Shown here in pieces: positions 1-11,730 of a DNA stretch of 64,000 bases; within the stretch, counting starts at the first letter, position 1, and each line of letters begins with the position of its first letter. The position numbers and the translations under genes were made by a program. The notes below the pieces were generated by a model. It worked only from the letters and a program-made list of their open reading frames with translations, ran no database searches and was not told the origin of the DNA. Source of the stretch: Metridium senile (Eukaryota; Cnidaria; Anthozoa; Actiniaria; Metridiidae); NCBI GenBank assembly GCA_949775045.1, contig OX459107.1:9233250-9297249 (forward strand), read 5' to 3'.

Positions 1-110
1 TCACTATCATCATCATTATTATTATCATCATTATTATTATCATCATCGTAAACATTTTTTTAATCACCATCACCATCATATCATCATCATTAATTATACA
101 TTAGCCCTAT
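1..110. repeat. (ATC)n/(ATT)n microsatellite
   Basis: The window opens in an imperfect ATC/ATT trinucleotide repeat that probably continues to the left. No gene is visible in it. Confidence 0.8.
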
Positions 111-112
111 AC

Positions 113-347
113 ATTAGTGCTATTACGATGAAAATTGTTAAATTATCGAGTTCTAAAACAAGATTGAAAGAAAAAGATAATTATTATATCTAAAATGAAA
201 ACGGATAAGATAGAACTAAAGAGAGTATTTAGCCTTATACATAAGTGCTATTGCGATGTAAATTATTAAATCGAGTTCTAAAACAAGAAAAAGATAAATA
301 CTATCTCTAAAATGAAAACGGATAAGATAGAACTAAAGAGAGTATTT
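113..347. repeat. Tandem duplication, ~117-bp unit, two copies
   Basis: Two successive copies share the blocks AAAACGGATAAGATAGAACT and ATCGAGTTCTAAAACAAG. The copies end near 230 and 347. Small indels separate them, so the duplication is not brand new. No coding function is recognised. Confidence 0.75.
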
Positions 348-559
348 CCTACTTTCCCACCAAGGTCAAGGTCAAGTGGTCATGTTATGTCCGGCGGTCT
401 AAATGACCGGAAACCCACGACGCCGGTTTATGACAATGGGGATAACGGCATTACTATTGACTATGCCGACATGCACCGCACGTTCGATGTATCATTTAGT
501 AAGGTTTTGATTATTGATGTTAAATGCTTTATATACACTTCTCTATAACTGTATTAATT

Positions 560-822
560 AATTCATTCATTCATTCCATATTTAATCATTCACTCATTCA
601 ATTACTCAATCATTGATTCTTTATTTTTTTACTTACTCATTCATTCATTCATTCATTCATTCATTTTTTATTTACTCATTCATTCATTCATTCATTCATT
701 CATTCATTCATCCGTTCATCCATTCATTCATTCATTCATTCATTCATTCTTTATTTACTCATTCATTCATTCATTCATTCATTCATTCATCCATTCATTC
801 ATTCATTCATTCATCCATTCTC
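560..822. repeat. (ATTC)n microsatellite
   Basis: ATTC tetranucleotide repeat with scattered substitutions. The Ser/Ile/His-rich reading frame across it is a product of the repeat, not a gene. Confidence 0.9.
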
Positions 823-1051
823 TGACGTTATTAATATCATTACAAATGTTTCTTTATAGATTTTTTTCTCAAAATCGTAAAACTTCGAGAATCAATATGA
901 TTCCTTTGCATTAAACAAGTTTGAAATATTAAATTATCAATATTAGGAAGTAATATTCTTTTTCTCACATAACTATATAATGTGGTCGTTAAATTGTTTG
1001 ATTATAATACTATTTTACACTTACGACTTTAAAAGCCTGCGTTCTGTTATA

Positions 1052-1343
1052 CACCTATTTTAAAAATCGTTCTCGCAAACAAAGCCACAGTCCACACTCT
1101 GAAGCCTGCAAAGGAGGTCGGTATTTCTTCTCTTGTTATCGATATATTCATAGCATATTTTGGTAGTACATTTTTGAGTTATATCACCAAAACGAGATGT
1201 TGTTGTGGTAGATATAAATACAAACATTTCTTTAAAAAACGTGCAATAAATCATGATCACAAATTTTAATCTTAAAAGTCCATGTAACCGACATCCTTTG
1301 CAGGCTTTAGAGTGTGGACTGTAGCTTCGGCTGCGACAAGGTG
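1052..1343. mobile_element. Family A MITE (TA-flanked), copy 1
   Basis: Terminal inverted repeats of about 75 bp. The left arm carries CACCTATTTTAAAAATCG and CCACACTCTGAAGCCTGCAA. The right arm carries the complement of the latter and ends AAGGTG. TA flanks both ends, as expected for Tc1/mariner-type insertion. There is no coding capacity. Four more copies lie at 6278-7003, 11256-11514, 32065-32349 and 57033-57313. Confidence 0.8.
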
Positions 1344-1361
1344 TATATAAAATATGTGAAC

Positions 1362-1635
1362 CAGGGACGGCGGAGTCGGGAGCCGGGAGCTAGACCCCCC
1401 CCCCCCCCCCCCAATAATTTCCTGAAATTTTTTTTTTTGATTTCTTGAAGATAAAGATAAAGATAAATTCTTGTTAAGCTGAAAAACGAGGACATTTTTG
1501 TAGCATCATTAAAGCTACCAGTGTTTATTTTTGTATTTCATTTGTCTCTCTAAATAGGGTGAATGATAGGGGAGGGGTGGGTGGATAGGAAATAGCTTAG
1601 CCCCCCCAATCAAAAAACTGCTCCGCCGTCCCTGT
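1362..1635. mobile_element. Non-autonomous element with CAGGGACGGCGGAG termini
   Basis: Inverted ends: left CAGGGACGGCGGAG, right CTCCGCCGTCCCTG, with long C runs just inside. The ends resemble hAT-type termini, but no clean 8-bp target duplication could be read. The right end is followed by a short tandem copy of CCGTCCCTGTGAAATTTA. Confidence 0.6.
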
Positions 1636-1807
1636 GAAATTTACCGTCCCTGTGAAATTTATATATATATATATTTACATTTGTATATTTACAGAATATG
1701 TATACATATATGTATTTTAAAATAAGATTAAATATGGTTGTATATATACAATAAAAATAAGATATTTACACAAAAATACAGAATAACACAGTTATCCTAA
1801 GTCGCTC

Positions 1808-1990
1808 CAGTGCCATATTATCTAGCTCCGCTGTACTATTTGACAAAAGGCGCAATTGCACAGGGAAAGCCTCGGTTTGTTGAAAAAATATTCACAAATT
1901 CCAAACAATCACTTAAAACAATAGAAGGCAAATTTGAATTTACTGTGAAATTAGGCCGTTTCTATGTGCAAATGTGCCTTTTGTCAATAG
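1808..1990. mobile_element. Family I inverted-repeat element, degenerate copy
   Basis: Starts with TTATCTAGCTCCGCTGTACT and GACAAAAGGCGCA. The right arm contains GTGCAAATGTGCCTTTTGTC. A better-preserved copy lies at 25018-25236. Confidence 0.6.
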
Positions 1991-2164
1991 TTTTCAATTT
2001 TCATGGCTATTTATTATGCACAGCATAAACCCATAGCTATTTGTTATGCACATCATATATAATTACGTTGATTAAGTATGCATTACACGGTTTCACACTA
2101 GAAGACGTACAAGTTGCCTTATGACTGACAAGTCGTTTGGTGTGAAATCGGGACAAACAAGATT

Positions 2165-2457
2165 TGACAACGTGTCCGTCGAGACAACGTGTCCATCGAG
2201 ACAACGTGTCCTTCAACGTGTCCGTGGAGACAACGTGTCCGTCGAGTTTCCGTCGAGACAACGTGTCCGTCGAGTGTCCGTCGAGACAACGTGTCCGTCG
2301 AATGTCCGTCGAATGTCCGTCGATACAACGTGTCCGTCAAGACAACGTGTCCGTCGAGACAACGTGTCCGTCGAGACAACGTGTCCGTCGAGACAACGTG
2401 TCCGTCGAGACAACGTGTCCGTCGAGACAATGTGTCCATCGAGACAACTTGTCCGTC
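2165..2457. repeat. 17-bp minisatellite (GTCCGTCGAGACAACGT)n
   Basis: About 17 copies of a 17-bp unit with GTCCGTCGA and GACAACGT cores, some truncated. It is open in several frames on both strands because 17 is not a multiple of 3 and the unit lacks stops. Those frames are not genes. Confidence 0.9.
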
Positions 2458-2689
2458 CTCTAGTGCGAATAGGGCCATTGACGCATTTGCCCGCGAAGTA
2501 ATCGCCTGTTATTTGCATTTGTACTTACATCAGTAATTAGAGTAGATTTCATGTGACTGTGGCACAATATAAGGCATTGACATCTGCGTCAGTGATGGTA
2601 TATTGATCTTAAATGTAATTAATCCTCACATATGAGAATGAATTATACACAAACCGTGATGCCCTATACCTTCTGCGCCGTACCATCCT

Positions 2690-2845
2690 TGCTATGCCAT
2701 ACCGTGACGTACCGTACCATACCATACACTACAGTGGGGTACCCTGTCGTACCATCATTGATATGCCATACCGTGACGTACCGTATCATACCGTACAGTG
2801 GGGTACCCTGTCGTACCCTGTCGTACCCTGTCGTACCGTGATTGC
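2690..2845. repeat. Degenerate CCRTACCGT/GTCGTACC minisatellite
   Basis: Repeated blocks GCCATACCGTGACGTACCGT and CCTGTCGTA in tandem, with variants continuing to about 2960. No gene seen. Confidence 0.7.
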
Positions 2846-3017
2846 TATTTTACACTGTGCAACGAGCTTGTCACACGGTAACTCGACCATGTCGTACGTC
2901 ATTGGCCATGTTATACTATGCAGTAACGTACTGCACTCTGCGCAATGCTATGCATCCCTTTCCTGCCGTGTTTCACAGTCACACGAAAATTACTCTTATC
3001 TATTATGATATAGACAC

Positions 3018-6000
3018 TCACACTTCACAGATGTTGTGCCAGTCACGGTTGATCCTGTACGGTCCCTTTCCATGATGTGCGGCCGTATCCCACTTCCAGT
3101 AGAACTCATCCTTGAAAAAGTACGCAAAGCCGTTGTAATACCATACAAAGGCAGTGTCCAGGTTGTCTGGAATTCCTGGCCATGCTGCAGATATCTTCTC
3201 GACTTTAGTGACTTTATCTTTTATGCTGTCGTACTTGTAACTAGTGTCACCCTTAAAGAAGTAACTATTGTAAGAATCCATGGACAAAGCGGCATCGATA
3301 TCGTCGGGTACTCCCGGCCACCCTTGAGATATCAGCTTCGGTGAACCAATAACCGTATCGTATAGGTCGTTGTATGCATAGTAGTATTTACCAACAAAGA
3401 AATACACCGAGTATCTATATCTCCACAAAAACATTTCATCGATTTTGTTAGGTATGCCTGGCCAGCCTTTTTTCAAGTCACGTGGGTATGAAGGCCACTG
3501 AACTTGGTTCTTAAGATCGTCGTACTTCCAGTAGATATCGTTCTTAAATATGTAGGTTTTGCCCAGGTTGAAGGATGATTCGATACTGTCGAGTTTTGTA
3601 GGCTGACAACGACCTTGTAAAGACAGATTATAACATAAGCAAACGACAACAAACTTTATTGGGTAAACAGAGTAAAAACAAGCAGCTTTTTCCAATCTAC
3701 AATGAACAGTAACCTTCACCCTCATCAATTAACACCACCACCACCATCATCATTTCAATGCATTATCGTCAATGTCATCGTCATCATCGTCGTTGTCATC
3801 GTCATCATCATTATCACCATCATCATTTGACACCACCACCATCACCACTACCCTCATCAGTCAACATCATTGAACACAAGCGCGATCACCATCACCCTCA
3901 TCATCATTATTAAGAGCATTATCTCCATCATCCCCATCATCATTATCATCATCGTCATCATCATTTTCTTCATCATCGTCATCATCATCATCATCATCAT
4001 CGTCATCATCATTGTCATCATCATCCCATCATCATCGTCATCATCATCATCATCCCCATCCCCATCATCATCATCGTCATCATCATCATCGCCATTGTCA
4101 TCACCATCATCGTCTTCATCCGCATCATCATCCCCATCATCATTGTCATCATCATCCCCAACATCATCATCGTCATCATCATCATCATCTTCATTGTCAT
4201 CATCAACCCACTTACCATAGATACTTTGAATGCCCTGAATGTCATCAGAAGACAGTGATACACTCAACGAATTAAAGTAAAATCGTCCCATTATCGCTCC
4301 TGCGGCATTGGAGTGCAGTAGACCAAGACTATGTCCAATCTCATGGATAGCGACCAAAAGGAAGCTTTTGTACTGCGAATCTGTCGTTTCTGTTTTCCAA
4401 GGCTCGTCATCGTCAAAGTGAATAGCCCCACCGTACTGTGGGTAGTACGCATGCGCTAGAACACCTTTGGGTCCATCAAAGTATTGTTGGCAGCCATGGT
4501 AACCTAGGTAGAAGATGGACATCAATGATTGACACATTTGAACAGTTGAAACATAGAAACAAGTTTAGCTAAGGGACGGACAATTAATTTCATCAAGTGA
4601 TTCATTGCGTTAAAAATAATTCAGTCAGGCGCGAGGAATTTGACATTCGTGCTCATCCGTCAACCAGGTATTTTTGCGATGGAAAAATCGTAAGATATGT
4701 AGTGTAACGGAATGTTATCGAAGTTTTAATAGTTCAGTTAATTAATATAACGGATAAAGGTTGTTAAAGAGATGATTGACAAGACACAGTCAACAGGGAT
4801 CCCAAAGCATCGAGATATCCAGCGCAAGTAATGGTGAAATTGGAGTATTCTTAGGATATATCATTGTCATTCAAAAATATAAATGTTGTTGTACAACTCG
4901 GAAATAGCCTGAATAATAATAATTATAAACTCTTTATTTAAAGAGGGTGACTCGGAATACAAACTAATAAATTAGTGGCCCTCTATCTAAAATTATAAAA
5001 TACATAGAAAACTAAGAATAAACTTAGAATTAATAAAAAATATATACATACACCGAATCATAATATAAAAAAAAAGAATAATTATTAAACTATAAAATGG
5101 TGCAATTCCTGCTGTTCCTTAAATAAGATATTCCTTTCCTATAAAAGCGCTATCCAACGGATCAAACCTATACAAATTCTATACACTGGATAACTCTTAT
5201 CCAGTGGACAACCGTTTATTCAGGCTTCGAAGAACTGGCCCAAGTTCCATAAGGGACGACCAATTTGATGGTGGTGTGCAAGGCAAGGACTAGAGATAAT
5301 TTCAGTAGATACTGTATTTGTTAGTATTTTTTGCATTGTACGTATATTTCTATTATTAGTTATATTTATATGTAGAAGTATAGGATATTTAATTGGGAGG
5401 AAAGTTCTGTTTCCTTCTCCTGTCGCAATTATACACTCTGTTTTAGTATTATTTTTGTAATTGTGTCATTGTGACAAATAAAATAAACAAAACAAACAAA
5501 TAAACAATTGTATTCAAATTTGTACTTATTTATCGTTCACTTGCAATAAATATTCACTCTTGAAAATGACGCCCTATGGCGTCGAAACGTCGAGTAAAAG
5601 CCTTGTCGTTTTAAATTTTATTATGAAAACTACAAAAACAAACATCTCAATAAACAAATAAACCTAAGAAATATCAAGCAAGGTTTTGGTCTGGAAAAAA
5701 AGATCGTGCAAGATCAAAAATGGTCAAAAATAGCGATATCTTGGATAACAGCATAGCAATCGTGACTTGGTTTTGGCTTATGCAGGAAGGAATCTAGTCT
5801 AATAGGATCACTTGCACTGTCGGGCTAACACCTTCGGCATAATACGTACAGATCAATCAGTAAAGTACCGACTTATAGTGAGCATACTCGAATTGTGAAC
5901 ACTTGACTTTTTCATGTTATTATATTCTGAACCTTCTACTGCTTCAAAACCTCCGGCTAAGAATCAAGCAGTGAGTTCAAATACATTAAGTGTTCATAAT

Positions 6001-9000
6001 AAATCTTATTTCTAATCAATTTGCTCATGGGATGTGGGTTAAAGAAAGAAACAAAAAAACTCAAAGTGTTCACGGTTCGAGTATCCTCACTGTAAAGAAG
6101 GGACTATTTAAAACTACTTTCTTTAGAACTACAGTAGAACAGTAGGTGAAAGCACTTAATTTTATAAAAAAAATTGGTTGTGAAAAATCCGGCAAAGCGC
6201 GGTAAAAGTCAGGCGAACTCGATAAAAATTAAAGGTTACAGTCTGCAACAGCACCTAATGAATAGACGAGCAGAATACACCTATTTCAAAACCAGTTGTC
6301 GAAATCAAAGCTATAGTCCACACTCTAAAGCCTGCAAAGGATTTCGGTATTTTTTCTCTTGTTATCGATTTATTCATAGCATATTTTGGTTGTACGTGTT
6401 TGTGTTAAATGACCATAACAAGTTGTTGCAGTGCCCGGGGGGTACTTGACCCAGTTTCTGACGGGGACGTTCCGCTGGTACCTCTAAACCCTGACCCTAT
6501 TTAAGACAGCAGAATCCTAAAAATATGTACCCTATTTCAAGACAAATTGGTAAAAAGTAGACCCTATCCAAGACTCAAGGGGGAAATTGTATACCCTAGG
6601 TAAGGCAATTTAAGACAAATTAGGCTAAACTGTATACCCTATTCAAGACGCCAAGGCAAAAAAACATACCCTATTTGGCGGAAAGTCCCCGTATAGTAAA
6701 TATAAGGGAGTACCCCCCCCCCCCCCCCGGGTTGCAGTGGTAGATGACGATACAAATATTTATTGAAAATAAAAACGTGTAATAAATCACAAATTCTGTT
6801 CATATTACCGACATTCTTTGCAAGCTTCAGAGTGCTGCTATCTATCTAGGTTAGCCCTTGTGGTTATAGATAGCCTGTACATAAAAACCTGTAAAATCTA
6901 GCCAAAATACATCTGTACATATAATGTAACTCACGGTACTAAAGTAAAATTGAATTGAATTGTGGACTGTATAGCATCGCTTGCGACAACGATTTTTAAG
7001 GTGTACAATTGGATGGCCATATTCAACGGCATTTAGCCAATCAGAGTGGGTGTATAAATCATTCGCGGCAAGGAAACGGCGGCATTACTGCACGAACTGT
7101 TTTTCAGAAGTTGTTTACAATAATACGTAGTTCTAGAGATCAATGTGGGACAAAAGCCCGGGAATTAATGTACGCATTGAATAAGGAAGTCGAGCCAAAA
7201 CCGCACGACAATTGTTAAATGGCTAAAGATTATTCCTATAAAAATATAAAGAGCAACAATAGCTAAGGGTTAACGAGGTTATATGTGTTTATTTACTACA
7301 AAGGTGGACAAATGCGGGGAAAACGCCTGGGAATGTACGCATTGAATGAGGAAGGCGAGCCAAAACCGCACGACAATTGTTAAATGGCTAAAGATGATTC
7401 CTACAAAAATATAAATAGCAACAATAGCTATAAGGGTTGATGAGTTAATGCAACGTTATATGTGTTTATTTACTACAAAGGTGGACACATGTGGGAAAAA
7501 CGCCCGGGAATGTAAGCATTAAATAAGGAAGACGAGCCAAAACTGCAATATTTATATTCCTATTGTGTAGTGTTTATTTATAATTACAACGGGGACAATG
7601 GAAAAGACGAGCCAAATTAATCAAAGTTAAACAATTGGCGGATGGGTTTTAGGGCGGTATGTCGTGAATTGTCCAGAGATAAAGAAAAACAAGTAAAAAT
7701 AGATAGACAAATAACAAGATATGAACTTCACTTGGTATTGACTGTGAGGCGAAAAAACTGGTTAAAAATATTAAGGCTTATTTTTGTTCAATTTCGCAAT
7801 TTGATCTACATCAGTTTTTCAGACTTTGATCATGTAGATCTTTGTGTAGTTTTTGCGTATTTTGTTTTGATTTGTTCGTTTCACTATGTTTTTCATTTTC
7901 ATTATTATTATTTATATATATATATATATTATTATTATTATTATATACATATTTAGCTTGATTCTAATTTTGTTTCTGTTTTTTGTTTTGTTTGAGCGTC
8001 AAACGTCTCGTTTTCATGTACTAGAAACCTGTTTGATTATTTTTTTTAGCTTCATATATCTGTCACGTGATCAAGTATATATTGCATTTTTCTTCCAGTG
8101 GTATCGTGTCCTTTGATAATATTCTGTATTCCTTTTGTTTCTCCTTTTATGTTGTAGCTCTACTCAAATCAACTACAACATAGCATAGAAACAAAAGAAC
8201 TATGATAATGTCCAGTAATATATTTACATAAAGGTGTATTTTGATGATAATAGAGTGTTTTTAACCCGTGAAACAAAGAGTAATAGGGAAAGAGTAATAA
8301 AGTGTATTAATGTGTGTTAGTGCTATTGAACAAATGATTATAGAGTCGTTTTCATTAACCCTTGAAACAAAGTGTAATAGGGAAAGAGTAATAAAGTGTA
8401 TTAATGTGTAATACTGAGTACTATTGAACAAATGATTATAGAGTGGTTTTCATTAACCCTTGAAACAAAGTGTAATAGGGAAAGAGTAATAAAGTGTATT
8501 AATGTGTTATAGTGCTATTGAACAAATGATTATAAAACACAAAGTTTAAGTTAAAGGGTAATAAAGTGTAATAAAGCATATTACGCTTAAGTGTGTTTCA
8601 CGGGTTAATGAAAACCACCCTAATCATTTTCACGCATATATTAAAATGGCGTAGTAGTCATATTTAATCTTATTTCCAGTTATCTATATAAACCAATGGA
8701 AACTTAGCTCGATAACTTTAGTTTCTCTAAGTTCCAACACTCATATTTTATTATTCCCTTCCTTTTTGTAAAAAATATTTATTAAATGAAGTGTAAATAA
8801 AGGCATTATTATATTAAAAACCCACCAACCCTTCTTGAGATGGCTATAGTCTATGTTTTTTTTATAGACTTACGTAGACTCGGGTACGCGCGAAAAACGT
8901 AAGTTTTTAGCCGTTTTCACTAGAAGACGGAAAAGTCGTCTTTTAATATATGACAGAAAAGTCGTCTGTTATGCAATCGGAACGAATACAATTTGACACG

Positions 9001-10543
9001 GAAAGATTTTGTTGAATTCATTTTTGACGCAGAAAGTTATGGACGATTTGTCCGTGCTCAGTTGTGCGAAAATGGTCATTCTTGCAGTGTGTTATTCAAT
9101 TTTGTTTTGTTTTGCTTTGTTTTGTCGGTAACTCACAGCTAGTCACATGCAGTCGGTGTGAATGGCATTCCTTTAAATCCGGATACACAAATAAAAAATA
9201 CCGAAGAGTTTCAAAGTGGATTTGAGTTATGTTCTCTAGGTAAACCGGATATATTCAATGGTTTTCACTGCGTGATAAAATGCTTGAGAAAAAAAATACT
9301 GAAAAATCTAGAAAAAAAATTGAAATGGAACGACTTCCTAGGGAAGTTTTAATTTGTTAAAACATAGTTTTTATTTCTATTTATTTATTCATTTACTTGT
9401 TGTATTTGCACACATTACGAAATCGGCGTTTGAATTTCAAATTCGTTATGTCCGAACAAGATTTTGAGCTCTTCTTGATTGATTTTGGTTCGACTGTTAG
9501 CATTATTCTGGATTTAATTTTGTTTTTACTTGTCTTCGAATTGTTTGTTGATTGTCTTTACGGAGTTTCGATGAGTTGTGGCTGGCTAGATGACATAAAT
9601 TCCGAGTATATCACCCATAACCACATTGTTTCACTAGTAACTGAGTAACATGCATTACGACACTGACTCACAGTGTCACGCGCGTGATGGTCATTCCATA
9701 TGACACCACCACACAAGACTCTAATCACCTCTAACAACATTGATGACTATACAAACGACTCACCTTTGCGAAACTCGATTTTAATATCGGCGTTCGATGG
9801 GTTTGAAACGGGGCGAAACTTTAAAGGCATTACTTCGGCCCATGTTCGGAAAGCTTTCGTCAATGTCGACAACACTTCGGAGTTCGTCATTTTCGTACTC
9901 CATGACTTTGGGTCCACGGCCCAAGTTAGAGTCTGCTTATGGTCAGGCCATTTACTGCCTTGACTCGCAAACCGTCGAAAACGTCTTCGGATTTTCTCTG
10001 GGAGACGTCGATTCGTCTTTCCACTTGCCGTGTCCTCTACTCCACATCTAGGCGCAAGGCCGGTATTATCTTGTGCATCAGAATCCTGACTTGTCGGGGA
10101 AATTTTGATAATTTTTTCTTGGGGAGAGCCGACCAGCGTTTTCTCCTTGCGTTGAAATCCATTACTGAGAACTTTGTCGAATATTTTCATACTTTTTAAA
10201 TAATTATTTTTAGATTGCACTCCGAAGCGGAGTTTGTAAACATCTAAGGTAACACCTCCAGTGGGGTTCGTCGTTTGTAATTTCTACAAATAAATGTAAA
10301 CAATTCAATACTTTGAACTGAAAGAAAAAATCTATGTAGTCTACTGAGGAATACTTTAAGCCAACACACCTAGTTTTTTAAGCAATTGAATGAATGAATG
10401 TACTTTGTTTATATAATCTAAGTACTTACATCAGGTCGTCTTAATTTAGAAATTCTTTCCGTTGGTGTTCGTTGAGATGGCCTGCCATGAACCTCAACAA
10501 GAACACACAACAAGAGCGTTGCTGGTAGTATGCAAACCGTCAT
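3018..10543 (-). CDS. Secreted matrix metalloproteinase with hemopexin domain
   Basis: Zinc endopeptidase (MMP, peptidase family M10A) acting on extracellular matrix or secreted substrates. Exons on the minus strand: 10430-10543, 9764-10283, 4216-4503, 3018-3613 (1518 nt, 505 aa). All junctions are GT-AG and in phase. Residues 1-20 are a hydrophobic signal peptide (MTVCILPATLLLCVLVEVHG). The cysteine switch PRCGVED (Cys118) keeps the zymogen latent, and the basic RRRFRR (137-142) is a furin-type activation site. The catalytic domain runs from about 149 to 307, with HEIGHSLGLLH at 265-275 and Met-turn AIM (Met283). The hemopexin domain (308-505) has four blades, each with a WPGIP-like linker, and Cys310/Cys503 placed to form the closing disulfide. 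The upstream prodomain is poorly conserved, and there is almost no hinge between catalytic and hemopexin domains. Which vertebrate MMP it matches best cannot be said. Confidence 0.93.
3728..4205. repeat. (ATC)n microsatellite in metalloproteinase intron 3
   Basis: Nearly pure ATC/GAT trinucleotides fill the 602-bp intron between the catalytic and hemopexin exons. They begin about 10 nt after the 5' splice site at 4215. Asp-rich or Met-rich frames here are artefacts. Confidence 0.9.
4504..5874. other. Metalloproteinase intron 2, distal part: retroelement debris
   Basis: No exon seen. 4910-5520 reads like eroded 3' ends of LINE/SINE elements, with A-rich tails such as AAATAAAATAAACAAAACAAAC near 5480. 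5565-5620 carries a half copy of the repeat containing GGCGTCGAAACGTCGAGTAAA, related to family E. Confidence 0.45.
5875..6093. mobile_element. Family C MITE, copy 1
   Basis: Inverted ends AGTGAGCATACTCGAATTGT and CGGTTCGAGTATCCTCACTG. TA lies on both sides. Related copies at 11731-12090 and 31804-32010. Confidence 0.7.
6278..7003. mobile_element. Family A MITE, copy 2, carrying insertions
   Basis: Family A ends (CACCTATTTCAAAACC and ACGATTTTTAAGGTG) with TA flanks. The body is split by the G/C-run element at 6436-6732 and by a second block at about 6836-6960. That block resembles a retroelement 3' end, ending in an AATTG repeat. This gives a relative insertion order. Confidence 0.75.
6436..6732. 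mobile_element. G/C-run inverted-terminal element with 8-bp target duplication
   Basis: Begins CCCGGGGGGTACTTGACCC and ends GAGTAC followed by a long C run and GGG. The ends are inverted repeats of CCCGGG(n)TACT. It is flanked by TTGCAGTG on both sides. The uninterrupted family A sequence shows the site once, so the 8 bp are a target-site duplication. Eight bases fit the hAT superfamily. Noncoding. Confidence 0.75.
7090..7600. repeat. ~185-bp tandem repeat, about 2.5 copies
   Basis: Successive copies share GCCAAAACCGCACGACAATT, GTTATATGTGTTTATTTACT and ACAAAGGTGGACA. The last copy is truncated. A noncoding tandem duplication inside metalloproteinase intron 2. Confidence 0.8.
8240..8640. mobile_element. 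Family B inverted-repeat element with internal ~110-bp tandem triplication
   Basis: Outer ends are ATAGAGTGTTTTTAACCCGTGAAAC and the complementary GTTTCACGGGTTAATGAAAACCACC (given as ends only). Inside, a block with AGGGAAAGAGTAATAAAGTG occurs three times. Related elements at 27125-27544 and 41752-41885. Confidence 0.65.
8641..9763. other. Metalloproteinase intron 2, proximal part; no gene
   Basis: 8680-8815 resembles a LINE-type 3' end, with ATTTATTAAATG and an ATTATTATATTAAA tail. The rest (8830-9763) is unique AT-rich DNA with no conserved frame. It runs up to the 3' edge of metalloproteinase exon 2. Confidence 0.4.
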
Positions 10544-10700
10544 AATTCATTTAGTATTGCTAGTTTTCGTAGCAACTTGTCTTACTATTTTGACCGTGAC
10601 CCTTTCTCTGTTGGTTAGTCGTCTTCTGAATGTTGTGTGGTCGACTGCTTTTTTATGTACTGGTACTATGTTACTGGGTGTCGAATGACCGCATGACGTG
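10544..10700 (-). promoter_or_regulatory. Putative metalloproteinase promoter
   Basis: On the minus strand a TATA-like ACATAAAAAAG lies at about 10650-10660, roughly 110 bp before the start codon. A CCACGTCAT CRE-like motif lies near 10690. Position and motifs fit a core promoter, but the call is inference from sequence only. Confidence 0.35.
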
Positions 10701-11255
10701 GGAGAGTGGTACAGGATGTACCCGCTTGTTTGGCGTGCTCATCCTATCTCACTTCCCCCTTTCTAAAAAGCACATATAGTAAATCTTTGTAAGCCGCTTC
10801 GATGTAATGTGAGCCTTGAAACTTGAATAAAGCCGCTCCGTACGTAGTTTACTGGAGAGCCAAGTACAGAGATGAAGTAAAATACCCTTCTTTTTAATCG
10901 TTTTTGTCTTCATCCCTTCACACCTCCCCCCCCCCCTCCTCCCACACACACTCGTATGTCTTTTATACCCACGTACACACAATGAAATAATTCTGTGCCT
11001 CTAATAGGAGTTCGTACTACATTTATATACTTGTAAAGGGCATCGGGCATCATATAAATGTACTATTGTATTTCATAGTAACCTAACCCCCTTAGATTGT
11101 AAGCCCCGTGGATGCAAGTTTTGTGGTCAGCCTACACACCAGTCATTGTAAGGTGTATTGTGATAATGTGAAATGCGCTAGCACAAACACAATTATGCTC
11201 ATCCGTTATGAATGTAAACCACCTGGCTGCAGTGTGCACCTTGAGTACAGCTAGA
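10701..11255. other. Intergenic, no gene seen
   Basis: Unique sequence with a C/T-rich stretch near 10925-10945. No conserved reading frame. Confidence 0.5.
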
Positions 11256-11514
11256 CACCTATTTCAAAAATTGCTGCCGCAATCAAAGCAAAAGTCATCA
11301 CTCTTAAGCCTGCAAAGGATGTCGGCATTTCTTCTCTTGTTTTAGATTTTAATTCAAGGCATAATTGGGTCAGTTACGTACCATTACCATAACTGAAGGT
11401 TGTTGCTGTGGTATATGCATAATGAGACAAATAATTCTTTAGAATCAAAAACACTTAAAATGATATTACCCAACATCCTTTGCAGTTTTGAAATTATGGA
11501 CAGTGCGACAACGT
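11256..11514. mobile_element. Family A MITE, copy 3, right end damaged
   Basis: The left arm CACCTATTTCAAAAATTGC and the AAGCCTGCAAAGGATGTCGG block are clear. The right arm stops at GTGCGACAACG, where the family F element begins. Confidence 0.65.
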
Positions 11515-11515
11515 A

Positions 11516-11706
11516 AAGGCCTTGGCAAACGGTTTCAACATTTGCTTCAACATCCGTTCGATTTTAAACTCTTTCAACATAAATTCAACATCGATTCAAC
11601 ACGTTTCAACAATGTGGAAATAGTTTAAAAGCGTTTAAACATTGCCATTCAACAAAATCTAACGGAAGTTGAAGCAAATGTTGAAACCGTTTGCCCGGCC
11701 CTTGAG
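11516..11706. mobile_element. Family F MITE with TTCAACA-rich inverted ends
   Basis: Left end GGCCTTGGCAAACGGTTTCA. Right end TGAAACCGTTTGCCCGGCCC. The arms (about 35 bp) are near-perfect inverted repeats. The interior is full of TTCAACA words. Confidence 0.7.
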
Positions 11707-11730
11707 ATTCATGAAATATGGAGTAAAGCC

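Noticed and set aside
2119..2536. Overlapping frames of 99-126 codons on both strands
   Set aside because: All are translations of the 17-bp minisatellite, which simply lacks stop codons.
3857..4537. Asp-rich 226-aa protein frame
   Set aside because: Only the part at 4216-4503 is an exon. The acidic stretch is the intronic GAT microsatellite read past a GTAAGT donor.
9764..10220. Metalloproteinase starting at an internal Met in exon 2
   Set aside because: A good acceptor at 10284-10285 and an upstream exon with a signal peptide join in phase, so the true start is at 10543.
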